A DNA stretch of 64,000 bases from Inquilinus sp. Marseille-Q2685. GTDB lineage: Bacteria > Pseudomonadota > Alphaproteobacteria > DSM-16000 > Inquilinaceae. The notes beneath the pieces were generated by a model that saw only the letters and a program-made list of their open reading frames with translations, was not told the origin of the DNA and did not search any database. The stretch spans positions 1-64,000 of the forward strand of contig NZ_CAKAKL010000016.1 of the NCBI RefSeq assembly GCF_916619195.1, read 5' to 3'. This document shows positions 50,498 through 60,673 of the stretch, piece by piece (the first letter of the stretch is position 1; each line of letters opens with the position of its first letter). A program made the position numbers and the translations under genes.

Positions 50498-51127
50498 ATG
50501 CCGTCGCTCGCGCATCTGCTGCCGTTCTTCGTCGCGACCGTGCTGATCGCGATCATCCCGGGGCCGGCGATCCTCTACACCGTGGCCCAGACCCTGGCGC
50601 GCGGGCGGGCGGCGGGGTTCCGCGCCGCCACCGGCATCGCGGTCGGCGACCTGGTCCATGTCGCGGCCGCCGCGGCCGGGCTGTCGGCGGTGTTCCGCTG
50701 GTCGCCGCCCCTGTTCCTGGCGGTGAAGATCCTCGGCGCCGCCTATCTCGTCTGGCTCGGCATCCGCATGGTGCGCAGCCGCCGGTCCGGCGACGCCCTG
50801 CCGCAGTTGGCGGAGAAGACGGCGCGCCGCGCCTTCGCCGAGAGCGTGACGGTCGAGCTGCTGAACCCGAAGACGGCGCTGTTCTTCATCGCCTTCCTGC
50901 CGCAATTCGTCGATCCGTCCGCCAGCCTGCCGGTCTGGGCCCAGTTCCTGGTGCTGGGGATGATCGTCAACGCCGTGTTCTTCGCGGCGGACGTGGTCAC
51001 CCTCCTCTGCATCGACCGGGCGATGTCCCGGCTGCGCCGCAGCGAGCGGGTGGCGCGCTGGCTGCGCCTGGCCAGCGGCTCGGCCCTGGTCGGGCTGGGC
51101 GCGCATATGGCGCTCAGCCGGAACTGA
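50498..51127 (+). CDS. LysE/RhtB-family exporter
   Basis: 209 residues, about six hydrophobic segments. The LysE signature is IAIIPGPAILYTVAQTLARGRAAGFRAATGIAVGDLVHVAAAAAGLSA (about 16-63), and GAAYLVWLGIRMVRS and ELLNPKTALFFIAFLPQFVDPS follow. Exports amino acids such as threonine or homoserine lactones; substrate unknown. GGAGG is seven bases before the ATG at 50498. Followed by the structured repeat copy 2. Confidence 0.9.
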   Translation: MPSLAHLLPFFVATVLIAIIPGPAILYTVAQTLARGRAAGFRAATGIAVGDLVHVAAAAAGLSAVFRWSPPLFLAVKILGAAYLVWLGIRMVRSRRSGDALPQLAEKTARRAFAESVTVELLNPKTALFFIAFLPQFVDPSASLPVWAQFLVLGMIVNAVFFAADVVTLLCIDRAMSRLRRSERVARWLRLASGSALVGLGAHMALSRN

Positions 51128-51269
51128 GAGCCTGCCCCGATATTCGCCCCGGCGGCCATCTGACGCGGTTTTCTGCGCTTCCGGTGCTCACGGACCTCAT
51201 GTCCGCTGAGCTCCGGTTCTCGAAAACCACGCCAGCCGACTCACCGGGCCGAACCTCCGGGCAGGCTCT
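51127..51269. repeat. Dispersed structured intergenic repeat, copy 2
   Basis: 143-bp element in the opposite orientation to copy 1 (29131-29269), bounded by perfect arms AGAGCCTGCCC (51127-51137) and GGGCAGGCTCT (51259-51269). Read on the minus strand it contains CTGGCGTGGTTTTC pairing with GAAAACCGCGTCAG, and an inner hairpin with GCGGAC/GTCCG, as in copy 1. The core ~88 bases match copy 1 at roughly 80%. Confidence 0.75.
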
Positions 51270-51355
51270 GAGCGCATCGCGAAAGAATCATGCGCGCCGC
51301 GTGACCGCGACCACGGCCGCTCCTATACTCCCTCCGTGACAGGAGGAATGCCGCC

Positions 51356-53509
<2,154 letters not shown>

Positions 53510-53510
53510 T

Positions 53511-53639
53511 CCCCCTCACCCTCCCGCCGCCAACGCGGCGGGCCCCTCCCTCTCCCCGAGGAGAGGGGATCGGAGCCGCGGCTCTTTACCTCTCCTTGGG
53601 GAGAGGTCGAAATCGCGATAGCGATTTCGGGTGAGGGGG
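53511..53639. repeat. Multi-hairpin intergenic repeat after scpA
   Basis: Outer arms CCCCCTCACC (53511-53520) and GGTGAGGGGG (53630-53639) enclose further perfect hairpins, CGAAATCGC/GCGATTTCG (53608-53629) and CCTCTCC...GGAGAGG (53590-53606), typical of compound REP elements. Confidence 0.7.
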
Positions 53640-53683
53640 CGACTCCGGCGCATCCGCCCGCGCTGCCTGGGGAGACGTTGACC

Positions 53684-54240
53684 GTGCGGCTGTTCCATTT
53701 CAGCGACGACCCGGCGATCGCCCGCTTCGAGCCGCGGCCGGTCCGCGTGCCGTCGGCCCGTCCCGCCGGGCAGGAATGGCTCAACGGCCGCTGGTCTGGG
53801 CGATCGATGACGCTCACCAGATGCTCTACCTGTTCCCGCGGGATTGCCCGCGGATCCTTGCCTGGGCGACGCCGCGGACCTTGCCGGCGGACCGCGCGCG
53901 ATGGCTGGGGCCCGGCGATCCCCGCGCCGTCGCCTTCGTCGAAGCCGGCTGGATCGACCGGCTGCGCGCCGCCGTGATCCATCGCTACGAGCTGCCGCCG
54001 GCAACCTTCCGCGGCCTCGAGGATGCCGGGATGTGGGTGTCCGAGGCGCCGGTCGTCCCGCTCGGCCGCGTCGCTCTGGCGAAGCTGGACGGCGAGCTGG
54101 TCCGGTGCGGCGTCGACCTCCGCGTCGTCGACTCCCTGGCCCCGCTCACCGCGCTGTGGGACAGCAGCCTGCATGTCAGCGGGATCCGGCTACGCAATGC
54201 GGCCACCTGGCCGCTGGCGCCCTCGCCGGGTCCGCGCTAG
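53684..54240 (+). pseudogene. DUF6886-family protein, frameshifted
   Basis: Frame 1 from the GTG at 53684 reads RLFHFSDDPAIARFEPRPVRVPSARPAGQEWLNG. The rest, PLVWAIDDAHQMLYLFPRDCPRILAW through to WPLAPSPGPR, is in the next frame. Together they make a full-length DUF6886 protein. The break is at about 53785-53795, where one missing base (perhaps a third G in AACGG) would restore it. It may be a pseudogene or a base-calling error. It precedes the DUF763 gene. Confidence 0.7.
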
Positions 54241-54269
54241 GATCGTTCCGTCTTTGTTCCGGAGGAGTC

Positions 54270-55556
54270 GTGGCGAAACGGGCCGGCAGCGCCGATCTGC
54301 CCCTGCATCACGGCCGGGTGCCCGCCTGGCTGGGCCGGCGCATGGCCCGGCTGGGCGCGGTGATCGCCGAGGCGATCATCCACCATTACGGTCGCGACGA
54401 GTTCCTGCGCCGCCTGGCCCATCCCTTCTGGTTCCAGTCCTTCGGCGCCGTGATGGGCATGGACTGGCACTCCTCCGGCATCACCACCAGCGTGATCGGC
54501 GCGCTGAAGCGCGGCCTGCAGCCGATGGCGGGGGAGCTCGGCCTGCATGTCTGCGGCGGCCGCGGAGCGCATTCGCGGCAGACGCCGGCTGAGCTGGTCG
54601 ACATCGGCCAGCGCGTCGGCTTCGACGGCGAGGCCCTGGCCCGGGCCAGCCGGCTGGTCGCCAAGGTCGACAGCGCCGCGGTGCAGGACGGCTTCGACCT
54701 GTACCTGCACGGCTTCATCGTCGCCGATGACGGGCGCTGGGTGGTGGTGCAGCAGGGCATGAACGGCGACAGCCGCCTGGCCCGCCGCTACCACTGGTGC
54801 TCCGAGGATCTGAAGAGCTTCGTCGAGGCGCCGCACACGGCCATCGAGGGACCGGGGCAGGGCGTGATCGTCAACCTGACCGACCGGCGGGCCGCGGCCT
54901 CGCGCCACCGCCAGATCGACCTGCTGCGCGATCTCGGGCCCGACCGGCTGGTCGGCGAGGTCGCGGCGATCGAAGGCCGGGTGCCGCCGCTGGAGCAACC
55001 GCCGCCGGACCAGCCGTCGCTGCCGCATCTGGTCATGCCGGCGCATCACGACGTCCGGCCCAAGGACGTGATCCTGCGCCGGCTGCACGGGGCCCTGGCC
55101 GCGGCGGCGGACCGGGCGCCGGAGGATTTCGCCGAGCTGCTGCTGGTGCCGGGCGTCGGCGCCCGCACCGTGCACTCCCTGGCCATGGTGGCGGAGGTCG
55201 TGCACGGCGCGCCCTGCCGCTTCGCCGATCCGGGGCGCTTCTCCCTGGCCCATGGCGGCAAGGACCGGCACCCCTATCCGGTGCCGACCCTGGTCTACGA
55301 CCGGACCATCGCGGTGCTGAAATCCGCGCTTGCCCAGGCGAAGCTGGGCCATGACGAGCGGCTGGACGCGATCCGCCGCCTCGACGACCAGGCGCGGCGG
55401 GTCGAGCGCCACGCCACCGGCCCGACCCTGCCGCAGCACATCGCGGCCGAGCGCCGGCGGGCGCACGAATATGGCGGCCGCAGCGTCTTCGGCTGGGAGC
55501 CCCCACCGGCCGAGATCTCGGCCGATGTTCCGGGCAATGTCACGAAAATGCCTTGA
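54270..55556 (+). CDS. DUF763 domain protein
   Basis: 428 residues from a GTG at 54270 (GGAGGA just upstream). DUF763 is unmistakable: HPFWFQSFGAVMGMDWHSSGITTSVIGALKRGLQP, GRGAHSRQTPAEL, KVDSAAVQDGFDLYLHGFIVADDGRWVVVQQGMN, RRYHWCSEDLKSFVEAPHTAIEG, and GVGARTVHSLAMVAEVVHGAPCRFADPGRFSLAHGGKDRHPYPV. The last is a helix-hairpin-helix-like segment followed by a conserved basic motif, which suggests nucleic-acid binding. Function is not established. Confidence 0.9.
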   Translation: MAKRAGSADLPLHHGRVPAWLGRRMARLGAVIAEAIIHHYGRDEFLRRLAHPFWFQSFGAVMGMDWHSSGITTSVIGALKRGLQPMAGELGLHVCGGRGAHSRQTPAELVDIGQRVGFDGEALARASRLVAKVDSAAVQDGFDLYLHGFIVADDGRWVVVQQGMNGDSRLARRYHWCSEDLKSFVEAPHTAIEGPGQGVIVNLTDRRAAASRHRQIDLLRDLGPDRLVGEVAAIEGRVPPLEQPPPDQPSLPHLVMPAHHDVRPKDVILRRLHGALAAAADRAPEDFAELLLVPGVGARTVHSLAMVAEVVHGAPCRFADPGRFSLAHGGKDRHPYPVPTLVYDRTIAVLKSALAQAKLGHDERLDAIRRLDDQARRVERHATGPTLPQHIAAERRRAHEYGGRSVFGWEPPPAEISADVPGNVTKMP

Positions 55557-55653
55557 TTGCGGCCGGATCGAAGCTCTCGGCCGTGCGTTATGTCGGTCGT
55601 GCGTTGGTGGGTCAGGCCCGACGGGCCGCCCGGCAGCAGAAGGACAGGACCGT

Positions 55654-55980
55654 ATGATCTCGACTCGCCGCATTCTGGCCGGTGCCTTGGCCGCCGCCGC
55701 GGTCACGCTGGCGGTGTCGACCCCGGCTCTCGCCGACCCCTGGAAGCATCGCTGGGGTCCGCCCTGGCGTCATCACCACGGCTACTACTACGACCGCGGC
55801 CCGGACGTGGTCGTGGTGCGGCCGCGCCCGCGGGTCTACTACGAGCCGGCGCCGGTCTATGTCGAGCGGCCGCCGGTCTATTACGAGCGCCCGGCGCCGG
55901 TCTATGTCGCGCCGCCGCCGCCCGTCTATGTGGCGCCGGCCCCGGGCATCTCGGTGAACATCCCGCTGCGCTTCGACTGA
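55654..55980 (+). CDS. Secreted Tyr/Pro-rich protein (tandem paralogue 1)
   Basis: 108 residues with a signal peptide (LAAAAVTLAVSTPALA). Mature part: a His/Trp-rich start (WKHRWGPPWRHHHGYYYD), then five copies of a Y-x-x-P-A/P-P-V-Y type repeat (EPAPVYVERPPVYYERPAPVYVAPPPPVYV), ending PGISVNIPLRFD. The same ending is on its neighbour. Probably envelope, surface or structural; no known enzymatic motif. Confidence 0.75.
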   Translation: MISTRRILAGALAAAAVTLAVSTPALADPWKHRWGPPWRHHHGYYYDRGPDVVVVRPRPRVYYEPAPVYVERPPVYYERPAPVYVAPPPPVYVAPAPGISVNIPLRFD

Positions 55981-55987
55981 GGCCGGC

Positions 55988-56326
55988 ATGCAACAGTCCC
56001 TGGTGCGCCTGTCGCTCCTGGCGCTGCTCGCCCTGACCGCCGCCGCCCCGACCCTGCTGCTGCAGCCGGCGACGGCGGTCGCGGACGATGACGACGACGA
56101 CGATGATGATGACGACCGCTGGCGCCGCCATCACCGCCACCGGCATTGGCACGACGGGCCGCGCTATTACCACTACCGGCCGCATCGCGACCGCGTGATC
56201 GTCTATGACGACCGGCCGGCCTACTACGTGCGGCGCCCGCGGCCGGTCTATGTCGAGCCGCCGCCCCCGGTCTATGTGGCGCCGACGCCGGGGATCACCA
56301 TCAACATCCCGCTGCGGTTCGACTGA
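55988..56326 (+). CDS. Secreted Asp-tract/His-rich Tyr/Pro protein (tandem paralogue 2)
   Basis: 112 residues with a signal peptide (SLLALLALTAAAPTLLLQPATAVA). The mature protein starts with eleven Asp residues, then RWRRHHRHRHWHDGPRYYHYRPHRDR, and ends with YYVRRPRPVYVEPPPPVYVAPTPGITINIPLRFD. Shares the C-terminal NIPLRFD block with the gene 8 bp upstream, so a tandem duplication. The acid and His clusters could bind metals (inference). A terminator follows. Confidence 0.75.
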   Translation: MQQSLVRLSLLALLALTAAAPTLLLQPATAVADDDDDDDDDDDRWRRHHRHRHWHDGPRYYHYRPHRDRVIVYDDRPAYYVRRPRPVYVEPPPPVYVAPTPGITINIPLRFD

Positions 56327-56347
56327 CGCTCCGGGTTCCTCCAAGCC

Positions 56348-56378
56348 GGCCGTGGCCTCGTGCCGCGGTCAGCTTTTT
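56348..56378 (+). terminator. Terminator of the tandem paralogue pair
   Basis: GGCCGTGGC (56348-56356) pairs with GCCGCGGTC (56362-56370, two wobble pairs) and is followed by TTTTT (56374-56378). Confidence 0.6.
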
Positions 56379-56398
56379 GCCGTCCATGCCGTTTCCTG

Positions 56399-56449
56399 TT
56401 GCATTCGCCGGGCGAAGCCTTATCTTGAGATTGCGAATGATTTGCAATC
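56399..56449 (+). promoter_or_regulatory. Promoter with an overlapping Fur box
   Basis: TTGCAT (56399-56404), 16-base spacer, TATCTT (56421-56426). A 21-bp near-palindrome at 56429-56449 (arms GATTGCGAAT and ATTTGCAATC around one base; 9 of 10 complementary) covers the predicted start point. The TGCGAATGATTTGCA core resembles alphaproteobacterial Fur sites. Confidence 0.6.
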
Positions 56450-56620
56450 GCTCTGCGAGAGCAATCGTTCACGAGATCACGGATCGGGCGGGCTGGACGA
56501 CCTAGCCGACGCCATCGTGAAAGCCGTCGATCCGTCGACGATCGGGCCGGTCCCTGGCTGGCGTTCCTCCGGCCCGATCTACACTCGCAGCCTCCGGAGC
56601 CTCGCTCCGGAGGCTTTTTT
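56433..56620 (+). ncRNA. Candidate Fur-regulated small RNA
   Basis: About 185 nt between a promoter/Fur box and a rho-independent terminator, with no convincing ORF. The end is GCCTCCGGAG/CTCCGGAGGC (56590-56614) plus six T. No gene on this strand ends there, and the tandem pair upstream has its own terminator. This arrangement matches iron-responsive sRNAs (RyhB-like); the RNA itself has not been shown to exist. Confidence 0.5.
56590..56620 (+). terminator. Rho-independent terminator of the candidate sRNA
   Basis: GCCTCCGGAG (56590-56599), 5-base loop, CTCCGGAGGC (56605-56614), then TTTTTT (56615-56620). Confidence 0.85.
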
Positions 56621-57807
56621 CACGGCGCGCGGCGGGCCAGGATGACGCCGGCCAGCGCCAGCGCGCCCAGCACCGCCAGGGCGATGCCGGTCCACTGCAT
56701 GCCGTCGGTGATCGCCAGCTGGTTGTACTGCCACCAGACCTGGCCGCCGCGGTTGCCCAGCACAGCCGCCACCTGCAGCGCGGTCCAGGCGACGCCGACC
56801 CGAAGCGGCCCGGCGCCGCGCCCCAGGATCGCGGCGAAGCCGGCCAGCATCGCCAGGGCATAGGCCGGGTCGCTGCTGACGCCCCAGGCCAGCGACACCG
56901 GCACCTCGATGCTCAGCCCGGCCAGGGCCCATAGGACGATGGCCGCGGCCAGCGGGCCGGCGGCCAGCAGGCCGATGCCGGGATGCAAAGCCACCGCCAG
57001 CAGCACCACGGCGACGGCGAGGTAGCCGATCAGCGAGGCCTGGCCCAGCAGGTCGGGCACCGGTCCGCCGGCGACCGTGGCGGCGTGGACCAGCAGCGGC
57101 AGGCGGACGGCGTTCAGCCAGACGATCGGCGCCAACAGCAGCACCAGCCCCAGCGCCGCCGCCGCCACCGCGGCCGGCGCGGCATGGGTGGTGGCCGCCG
57201 GCGCCGCGGCGGCCGGGCTGCGCCAAGTGACGAAGGCCAGGGCCAGCGCCATCGCCGCCCAGAACAGGATGGGGCCGAGCGGGATGGCCAGGGATCCGCC
57301 GGCCGGCTGCAGCACCACGGCCACGGCGTTGCCCAGGATCGGCCCGAACAGCGTCGCCGCCGCGACCGCCATCACGGCGATGCGGCCGCCCGACCCGCCG
57401 CCCAGCCGGATCAGATGCAGATGGTTGCCGACCACCAGCCCGGCGGCGCCGACCACCGCGACGACCCACAGCAGGCTGGGGATCGCGATGGAATCCTCGG
57501 GTTCCAGCGGCCGGCGCAGCACGGCCAGGAAGCCGGCCAGCGCCAGGGCCAGCAGCACGCCGCTGGCCATGATCGGCGGGCGCTCGCCGCCGCGCCGGGC
57601 GAGCGCCGCCCAGCCGAGGAACGGCAGCAGTGCCAGCAGCGACTCGGCCGTCACCAGGCCGATCGCGCCGGCCTGGGCCTGCAGCGCCGGCAGCATCGCC
57701 GGGAACACCCCGGCATGCAGCAGCGGCAGGGTGCTGGCGCCCAGCGCCAGGCCCAGCACCGGGCGCACCAGCAGGGCCGTCGAAGGTCTGTCGCCGCGAA
57801 CCGCCAT
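56620..57807 (-). CDS. MFS-like multipass membrane protein
   Basis: 395 residues and about 12 hydrophobic segments with few charged residues in them. The N-terminal LVRPVLGLALGASTLPLLHAGVFPAML has the look of an MFS TM1-2. No subfamily motif (such as motif A or C) is clear, so substrate unknown. It follows the GNAT gene by about 80 bp on the same strand and its stop abuts the sRNA terminator. Confidence 0.5.
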   Translation of the reverse strand: MAVRGDRPSTALLVRPVLGLALGASTLPLLHAGVFPAMLPALQAQAGAIGLVTAESLLALLPFLGWAALARRGGERPPIMASGVLLALALAGFLAVLRRPLEPEDSIAIPSLLWVVAVVGAAGLVVGNHLHLIRLGGGSGGRIAVMAVAAATLFGPILGNAVAVVLQPAGGSLAIPLGPILFWAAMALALAFVTWRSPAAAAPAATTHAAPAAVAAAALGLVLLLAPIVWLNAVRLPLLVHAATVAGGPVPDLLGQASLIGYLAVAVVLLAVALHPGIGLLAAGPLAAAIVLWALAGLSIEVPVSLAWGVSSDPAYALAMLAGFAAILGRGAGPLRVGVAWTALQVAAVLGNRGGQVWWQYNQLAITDGMQWTGIALAVLGALALAGVILARRAP

Positions 57808-57885
57808 GCCGGTTCCTTTCCGAATCGCCGGACGAGATGCGCCCCGGTCTACGGCAAAGGGGCCTCCACCGAAAGGCCGGCGCCG

Positions 57886-58443
57886 TCAGAGATCGATGCG
57901 GAAGCGCAACGATTCGGCGCCGCCATAGGCCTCCGCCTTGCGGAAGCGTTCGACCAGTCTGCCGCCATTGGCCAGGATCACGCGCTGCGAAGCGAGGTTG
58001 TCGGGATCGACAGTCAGCTCGACATATGGCAGGCCCAGCGCCCGCGCCTCCGGCAGCAGCAGGGCCAGGCCGCGTGTGGCGTAGCCGCGGCCCTGCTTCC
58101 ACGGCACGATGCTGTAGCCGATATGGCCCAGCACATGGGCCGGCAGGGCGGCGGTGCCGGGCTGCCAGCGAATGTTGACGCTGCCGCAGAACGCCCCGTC
58201 CCACAGCCAGCGATGAAAGCCGGGCAGGCGCGGCACGGTGCTGCCGTCCGGCAGCGTGATCGGGCCGCCGCGGGCCTCCGGGTCGTCGAGGCTGGCGACG
58301 AAGCCGGCCGGGTCCCGGGCGATCCGCTCCAGCTGCTCTCGCGCCGCCTCCTTGCGGACCGTGTCCGGCGACCAGCCGCGCCGCAGCGCGTCGGCATAGC
58401 CGGGCAGGTGGTCGAGGGATGGGACGATCAGGTCGACGGTCAT
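57886..58443 (-). CDS. GNAT family N-acetyltransferase
   Basis: 185 residues. The acetyl-CoA-binding motif A is GHIGYSIVPWKQGRGYATRGLALLLPEARALG (about 115-146), with VDPDNLASQRVILANGGRLVE (motif B) after it. RimJ-like type. Substrate unknown. Start at 58443 has no strong ribosome-binding site. Confidence 0.9.
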   Translation of the reverse strand: MTVDLIVPSLDHLPGYADALRRGWSPDTVRKEAAREQLERIARDPAGFVASLDDPEARGGPITLPDGSTVPRLPGFHRWLWDGAFCGSVNIRWQPGTAALPAHVLGHIGYSIVPWKQGRGYATRGLALLLPEARALGLPYVELTVDPDNLASQRVILANGGRLVERFRKAEAYGGAESLRFRIDL

Positions 58444-58460
58444 CCGTCCCTGGTAACGGA

Positions 58461-58494
58461 AAGCCCGCCCGCGGCGCAATGCCACGGGCGGGTT
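58461..58494 (-). terminator. Hairpin downstream of the alpha/beta hydrolase
   Basis: AACCCGCCCG and CGGGCGGGCTT (58494-58485 and 58471-58461 on the minus strand) form a GC-rich stem followed by a short T run (CTTTCC). It is the probable terminator of the hydrolase gene. Confidence 0.5.
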
Positions 58495-58508
58495 CTAGCC
58501 GGGCCGCG

Positions 58509-59279
58509 TCAGCGCTTGAGCGAGGCGGCCGCATCCTCGATCGCCTTGGCGACCACCGCAGGGCGGGGCACGAAGACGGTGTGGCTGCCGGTCACCGGCA
58601 CCACATGGGCGCCGATGCGTTCGGCCTCCCAGCGCTGGAGGTCCGGGTTGATCACCCGGTCGGCGGTCGACACCAGGAACCAGGAGGGCAGCTTTTTCCA
58701 CGCCGCGTTTGTCACCTTCTCGCCGAAGACCGCGGCCGCGATCGGGCCCTGGGTCGCGGCCATCACAGCCGCCTGCGCCGGAGTCGAGTCGGCGGCGAAA
58801 GAACTGTGGAAGCGGTCGGCCGGGATGGGGGCGAAGCCGTCCGGGCCGGCCTTGATCGCGTCGGCCTCGACCGCCAGCGGCTTGTTCTTGAACACATCGG
58901 CGGCGGATTCGCCGACATCCGGCGCCAGCGCGGCGACATAGACCAGGCCGGCCACCTTCGGGTCGTCGACCTGGGTGATCACCACGCCGCCCCAGGAATG
59001 GCCGACCAGCAGCGCCGGTCCGTCCTGCTGTGCCAGAACCCGCTTGGTGGCGGCGACGTCGTCGGCCAGCGAGGTCAGCGGGTTCTGCACCGCGGTGACG
59101 TGGTAGCCCTTGGCCTGCAGGTCGGCGACCACGCCGGCCCAGCTCGACCCGTCGGCGAAGGCGCCGTGCACCAGGACGATGTTCTTGACGTCGGCGGGCG
59201 CGGCCTCGGCGGCCTGAGCCATGCCGAGCGACAGGGCGGCGGCCGCCGCCAGGGCCAGGGCCTTCACGGAAACGCTCAT
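58509..59279 (-). CDS. Secreted alpha/beta hydrolase
   Basis: 256 residues with a signal peptide (ALAAAAALSLGMAQAAEAA). Alpha/beta fold: IVLVHGAFADGSSWAGVVADL (oxyanion), nucleophile elbow VGHSWGGVVI, WFLVSTADRVINPDLQRW (acid) and GSHTVFVPRPAVV (His). Similar to chlorogenate/salicylate esterase-like hydrolases. Substrate unknown. Confidence 0.9.
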   Translation of the reverse strand: MSVSVKALALAAAAALSLGMAQAAEAAPADVKNIVLVHGAFADGSSWAGVVADLQAKGYHVTAVQNPLTSLADDVAATKRVLAQQDGPALLVGHSWGGVVITQVDDPKVAGLVYVAALAPDVGESAADVFKNKPLAVEADAIKAGPDGFAPIPADRFHSSFAADSTPAQAAVMAATQGPIAAAVFGEKVTNAAWKKLPSWFLVSTADRVINPDLQRWEAERIGAHVVPVTGSHTVFVPRPAVVAKAIEDAAASLKR

Positions 59280-59300
59280 CGGGACCTCCGGGATGTCTGG

Positions 59301-59330
59301 AGCGGGGCCGGCCGGATCGCCGGCCCCGCT
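59301..59330. terminator. Perfect hairpin between ohr and the hydrolase gene
   Basis: AGCGGGGCCGGC (59301-59312) and GCCGGCCCCGCT (59319-59330), 6-base loop. No T tract. Confidence 0.45.
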
Positions 59331-59339
59331 GTGATAGTG

Positions 59340-59762
59340 TCAGGCGACGGTCAGGCGGACCTTCAGGGTGCCGCTCGTGGCGTGCGAGTAGGGGCAGACG
59401 ACATGGGCGCGGGCCACCAGGTCCTCGGCCACGGCGCGCTCCACGCCCGGCAGGGCGATGGTCAGGCCGACATCCAGGCCGAAGCCCTGGCCGTCCTCGC
59501 GCGGGCCGACGCCGACATCGGCGGTCACCGTGCTCTCCGGCGCGATCTTCACCTTGGCCTGGCCGGCGACGTATTTCAGCGCGCTCAGGAAGCAGGCGGA
59601 ATAGCCGGCGGCGAACAGCTGCTCGGGGTTGGTGGCGTCGCCGCCCTGGCCGCCCAGCTCCTTCGGCGTGGTCAGGGCGACGGACAGCCTGCCGTCCTCG
59701 CTGGTGGCCCGGCCGTCGCGGCCGCCGGTGGCAGTGGCCTTGGTGCGGTAGAGGATGGTCAT
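59340..59762 (-). CDS. ohr: Organic hydroperoxide resistance protein Ohr
   Basis: 140 residues. OsmC/Ohr fold with the two redox cysteines in NPEQLFAAGYSACFLSALKYV and AHVVCPYSHATSGTLKVRLTV, and the conserved catalytic Arg in the N-terminal TATGGRDGRATS. It reduces fatty-acid and other organic hydroperoxides using lipoylated partners. Divergent from ohrR with two operators between. Confidence 0.96.
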   Translation of the reverse strand: MTILYRTKATATGGRDGRATSEDGRLSVALTTPKELGGQGGDATNPEQLFAAGYSACFLSALKYVAGQAKVKIAPESTVTADVGVGPREDGQGFGLDVGLTIALPGVERAVAEDLVARAHVVCPYSHATSGTLKVRLTVA

Positions 59763-59801
59763 GATCGGTCTCGCTTGTGGGAGAGCGGCGTGACGCCGCT
59801 T

Positions 59802-59893
59802 GCGAGCAATTAGATAGCGCACAATCTAATTGCTCGCTATGAGAGGCGAGAGAGAGCAGTCATGCAAAATTAAATGGTGCGCAATTCAATTGC
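59802..59893. promoter_or_regulatory. Twin OhrR operators
   Basis: Operator 1: GCGAGCAATTAGAT (59802-59815) and ATCTAATTGCTCGC (59824-59837), 14-bp perfect arms, 8-bp spacer AGCGCACA. Operator 2: related half-sites GCAAAATTAAAT (59864-59875) and ATTCAATTGC (59884-59893) with spacer GGTGCGCA. Both sit between divergent ohr and ohrR, as expected for autoregulated OhrR. Confidence 0.8.
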
Positions 59894-59948
59894 CTGGAGT
59901 ATGCGGTGGGATTGCCCTGCCACCGTCCCCAGCCGGGGAGATCCCGCG

Positions 59949-60401
59949 ATGCCCGACACCCTGGAAGCCCCGTACCGCCTGTCCGACCAGGTCTGCTTCG
60001 CCGTCTATTCCACGGCACATGCCTTCAACCGCGTGTACAAGCCGCTCCTGGACCGGATCGGCCTGACCTATCCGCAGTATCTGGTGATGCTGGTGCTGTG
60101 GGAGCGGGACGGCCTGGCCGTGAAGGCGATCGGCGACCAGTTGTTCCTCGATTCCGGCACGCTGACGCCGCTGCTCAAGCGGCTCGAATCGGCAGGGCTG
60201 GTCGAACGCCGCCGCAGCCGCGACGACGAGCGGGTGGTGCACATCCACCTGACCCCGGCCGGCCGGGCGATGCAGGCCGAGGTGGCGACGGTATTCGAGG
60301 GAATCGGCTGCGCCTCCGGCCTGACGGCGGAGACGGCGGCCAAGCTCAAGGACGCGCTGGAGGCAGTGCGCCGCCAGCTGCAGGCCAGCGCCGCCGCCTG
60401 A
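59949..60401 (+). CDS. ohrR: Organic hydroperoxide-sensing MarR regulator OhrR
   Basis: 150 residues from ATG 59949 (GGGGAG upstream). The sensing cysteine is in [42 protein letters not shown] (Cys about residue 15). The winged helix is [40 protein letters not shown]. Oxidation of the Cys releases ohr repression. A second Cys near 118 (GIGCASG) could allow a two-cysteine mechanism. Confidence 0.94.
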   Translation: MPDTLEAPYRLSDQVCFAVYSTAHAFNRVYKPLLDRIGLTYPQYLVMLVLWERDGLAVKAIGDQLFLDSGTLTPLLKRLESAGLVERRRSRDDERVVHIHLTPAGRAMQAEVATVFEGIGCASGLTAETAAKLKDALEAVRRQLQASAAA

Positions 60402-60422
60402 CGGCGGCGCCGGCAGCGCGGC

Positions 60423-60668
60423 TCAATCCTTGCGGCTGGTGTCGGTCGACGGGTCCAGCAGCCGGTGCAGATGCACCACGAAGTAGCGCTTCTGGGCGTC
60501 GTCGACCGTCGCCGCGGCCTTGGCCCGCCAGGCGGCATAGGCCTCGGCGTAGTTCGGGAACAGGCCGACGATGTCGACCTTCGACAGGTCGGCGAACTCG
60601 ACGCTCTGGGTGTCCTTGAGGTCGCCGCCGAGGACGAGGTGCAGGAGCTGCTTGGGCTGGTCGGTCAT
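60423..60668 (-). CDS. DUF4170 domain protein
   Basis: 81 residues: [68 protein letters not shown] is the whole DUF4170. An upstream GTG at 60677 overlaps the upp stop (GTGA) and could be the start, giving coupled translation. Function unknown. Confidence 0.85.
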   Translation of the reverse strand: MTDQPKQLLHLVLGGDLKDTQSVEFADLSKVDIVGLFPNYAEAYAAWRAKAAATVDDAQKRYFVVHLHRLLDPSTDTSRKD

Positions 60669-60673
60669 TTCGT

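Noticed and set aside
56430-56520. 22-codon ORF starting at the ATG inside the Fur box
   Set aside because: No ribosome-binding site and it begins within the operator; the region looks like RNA-only.
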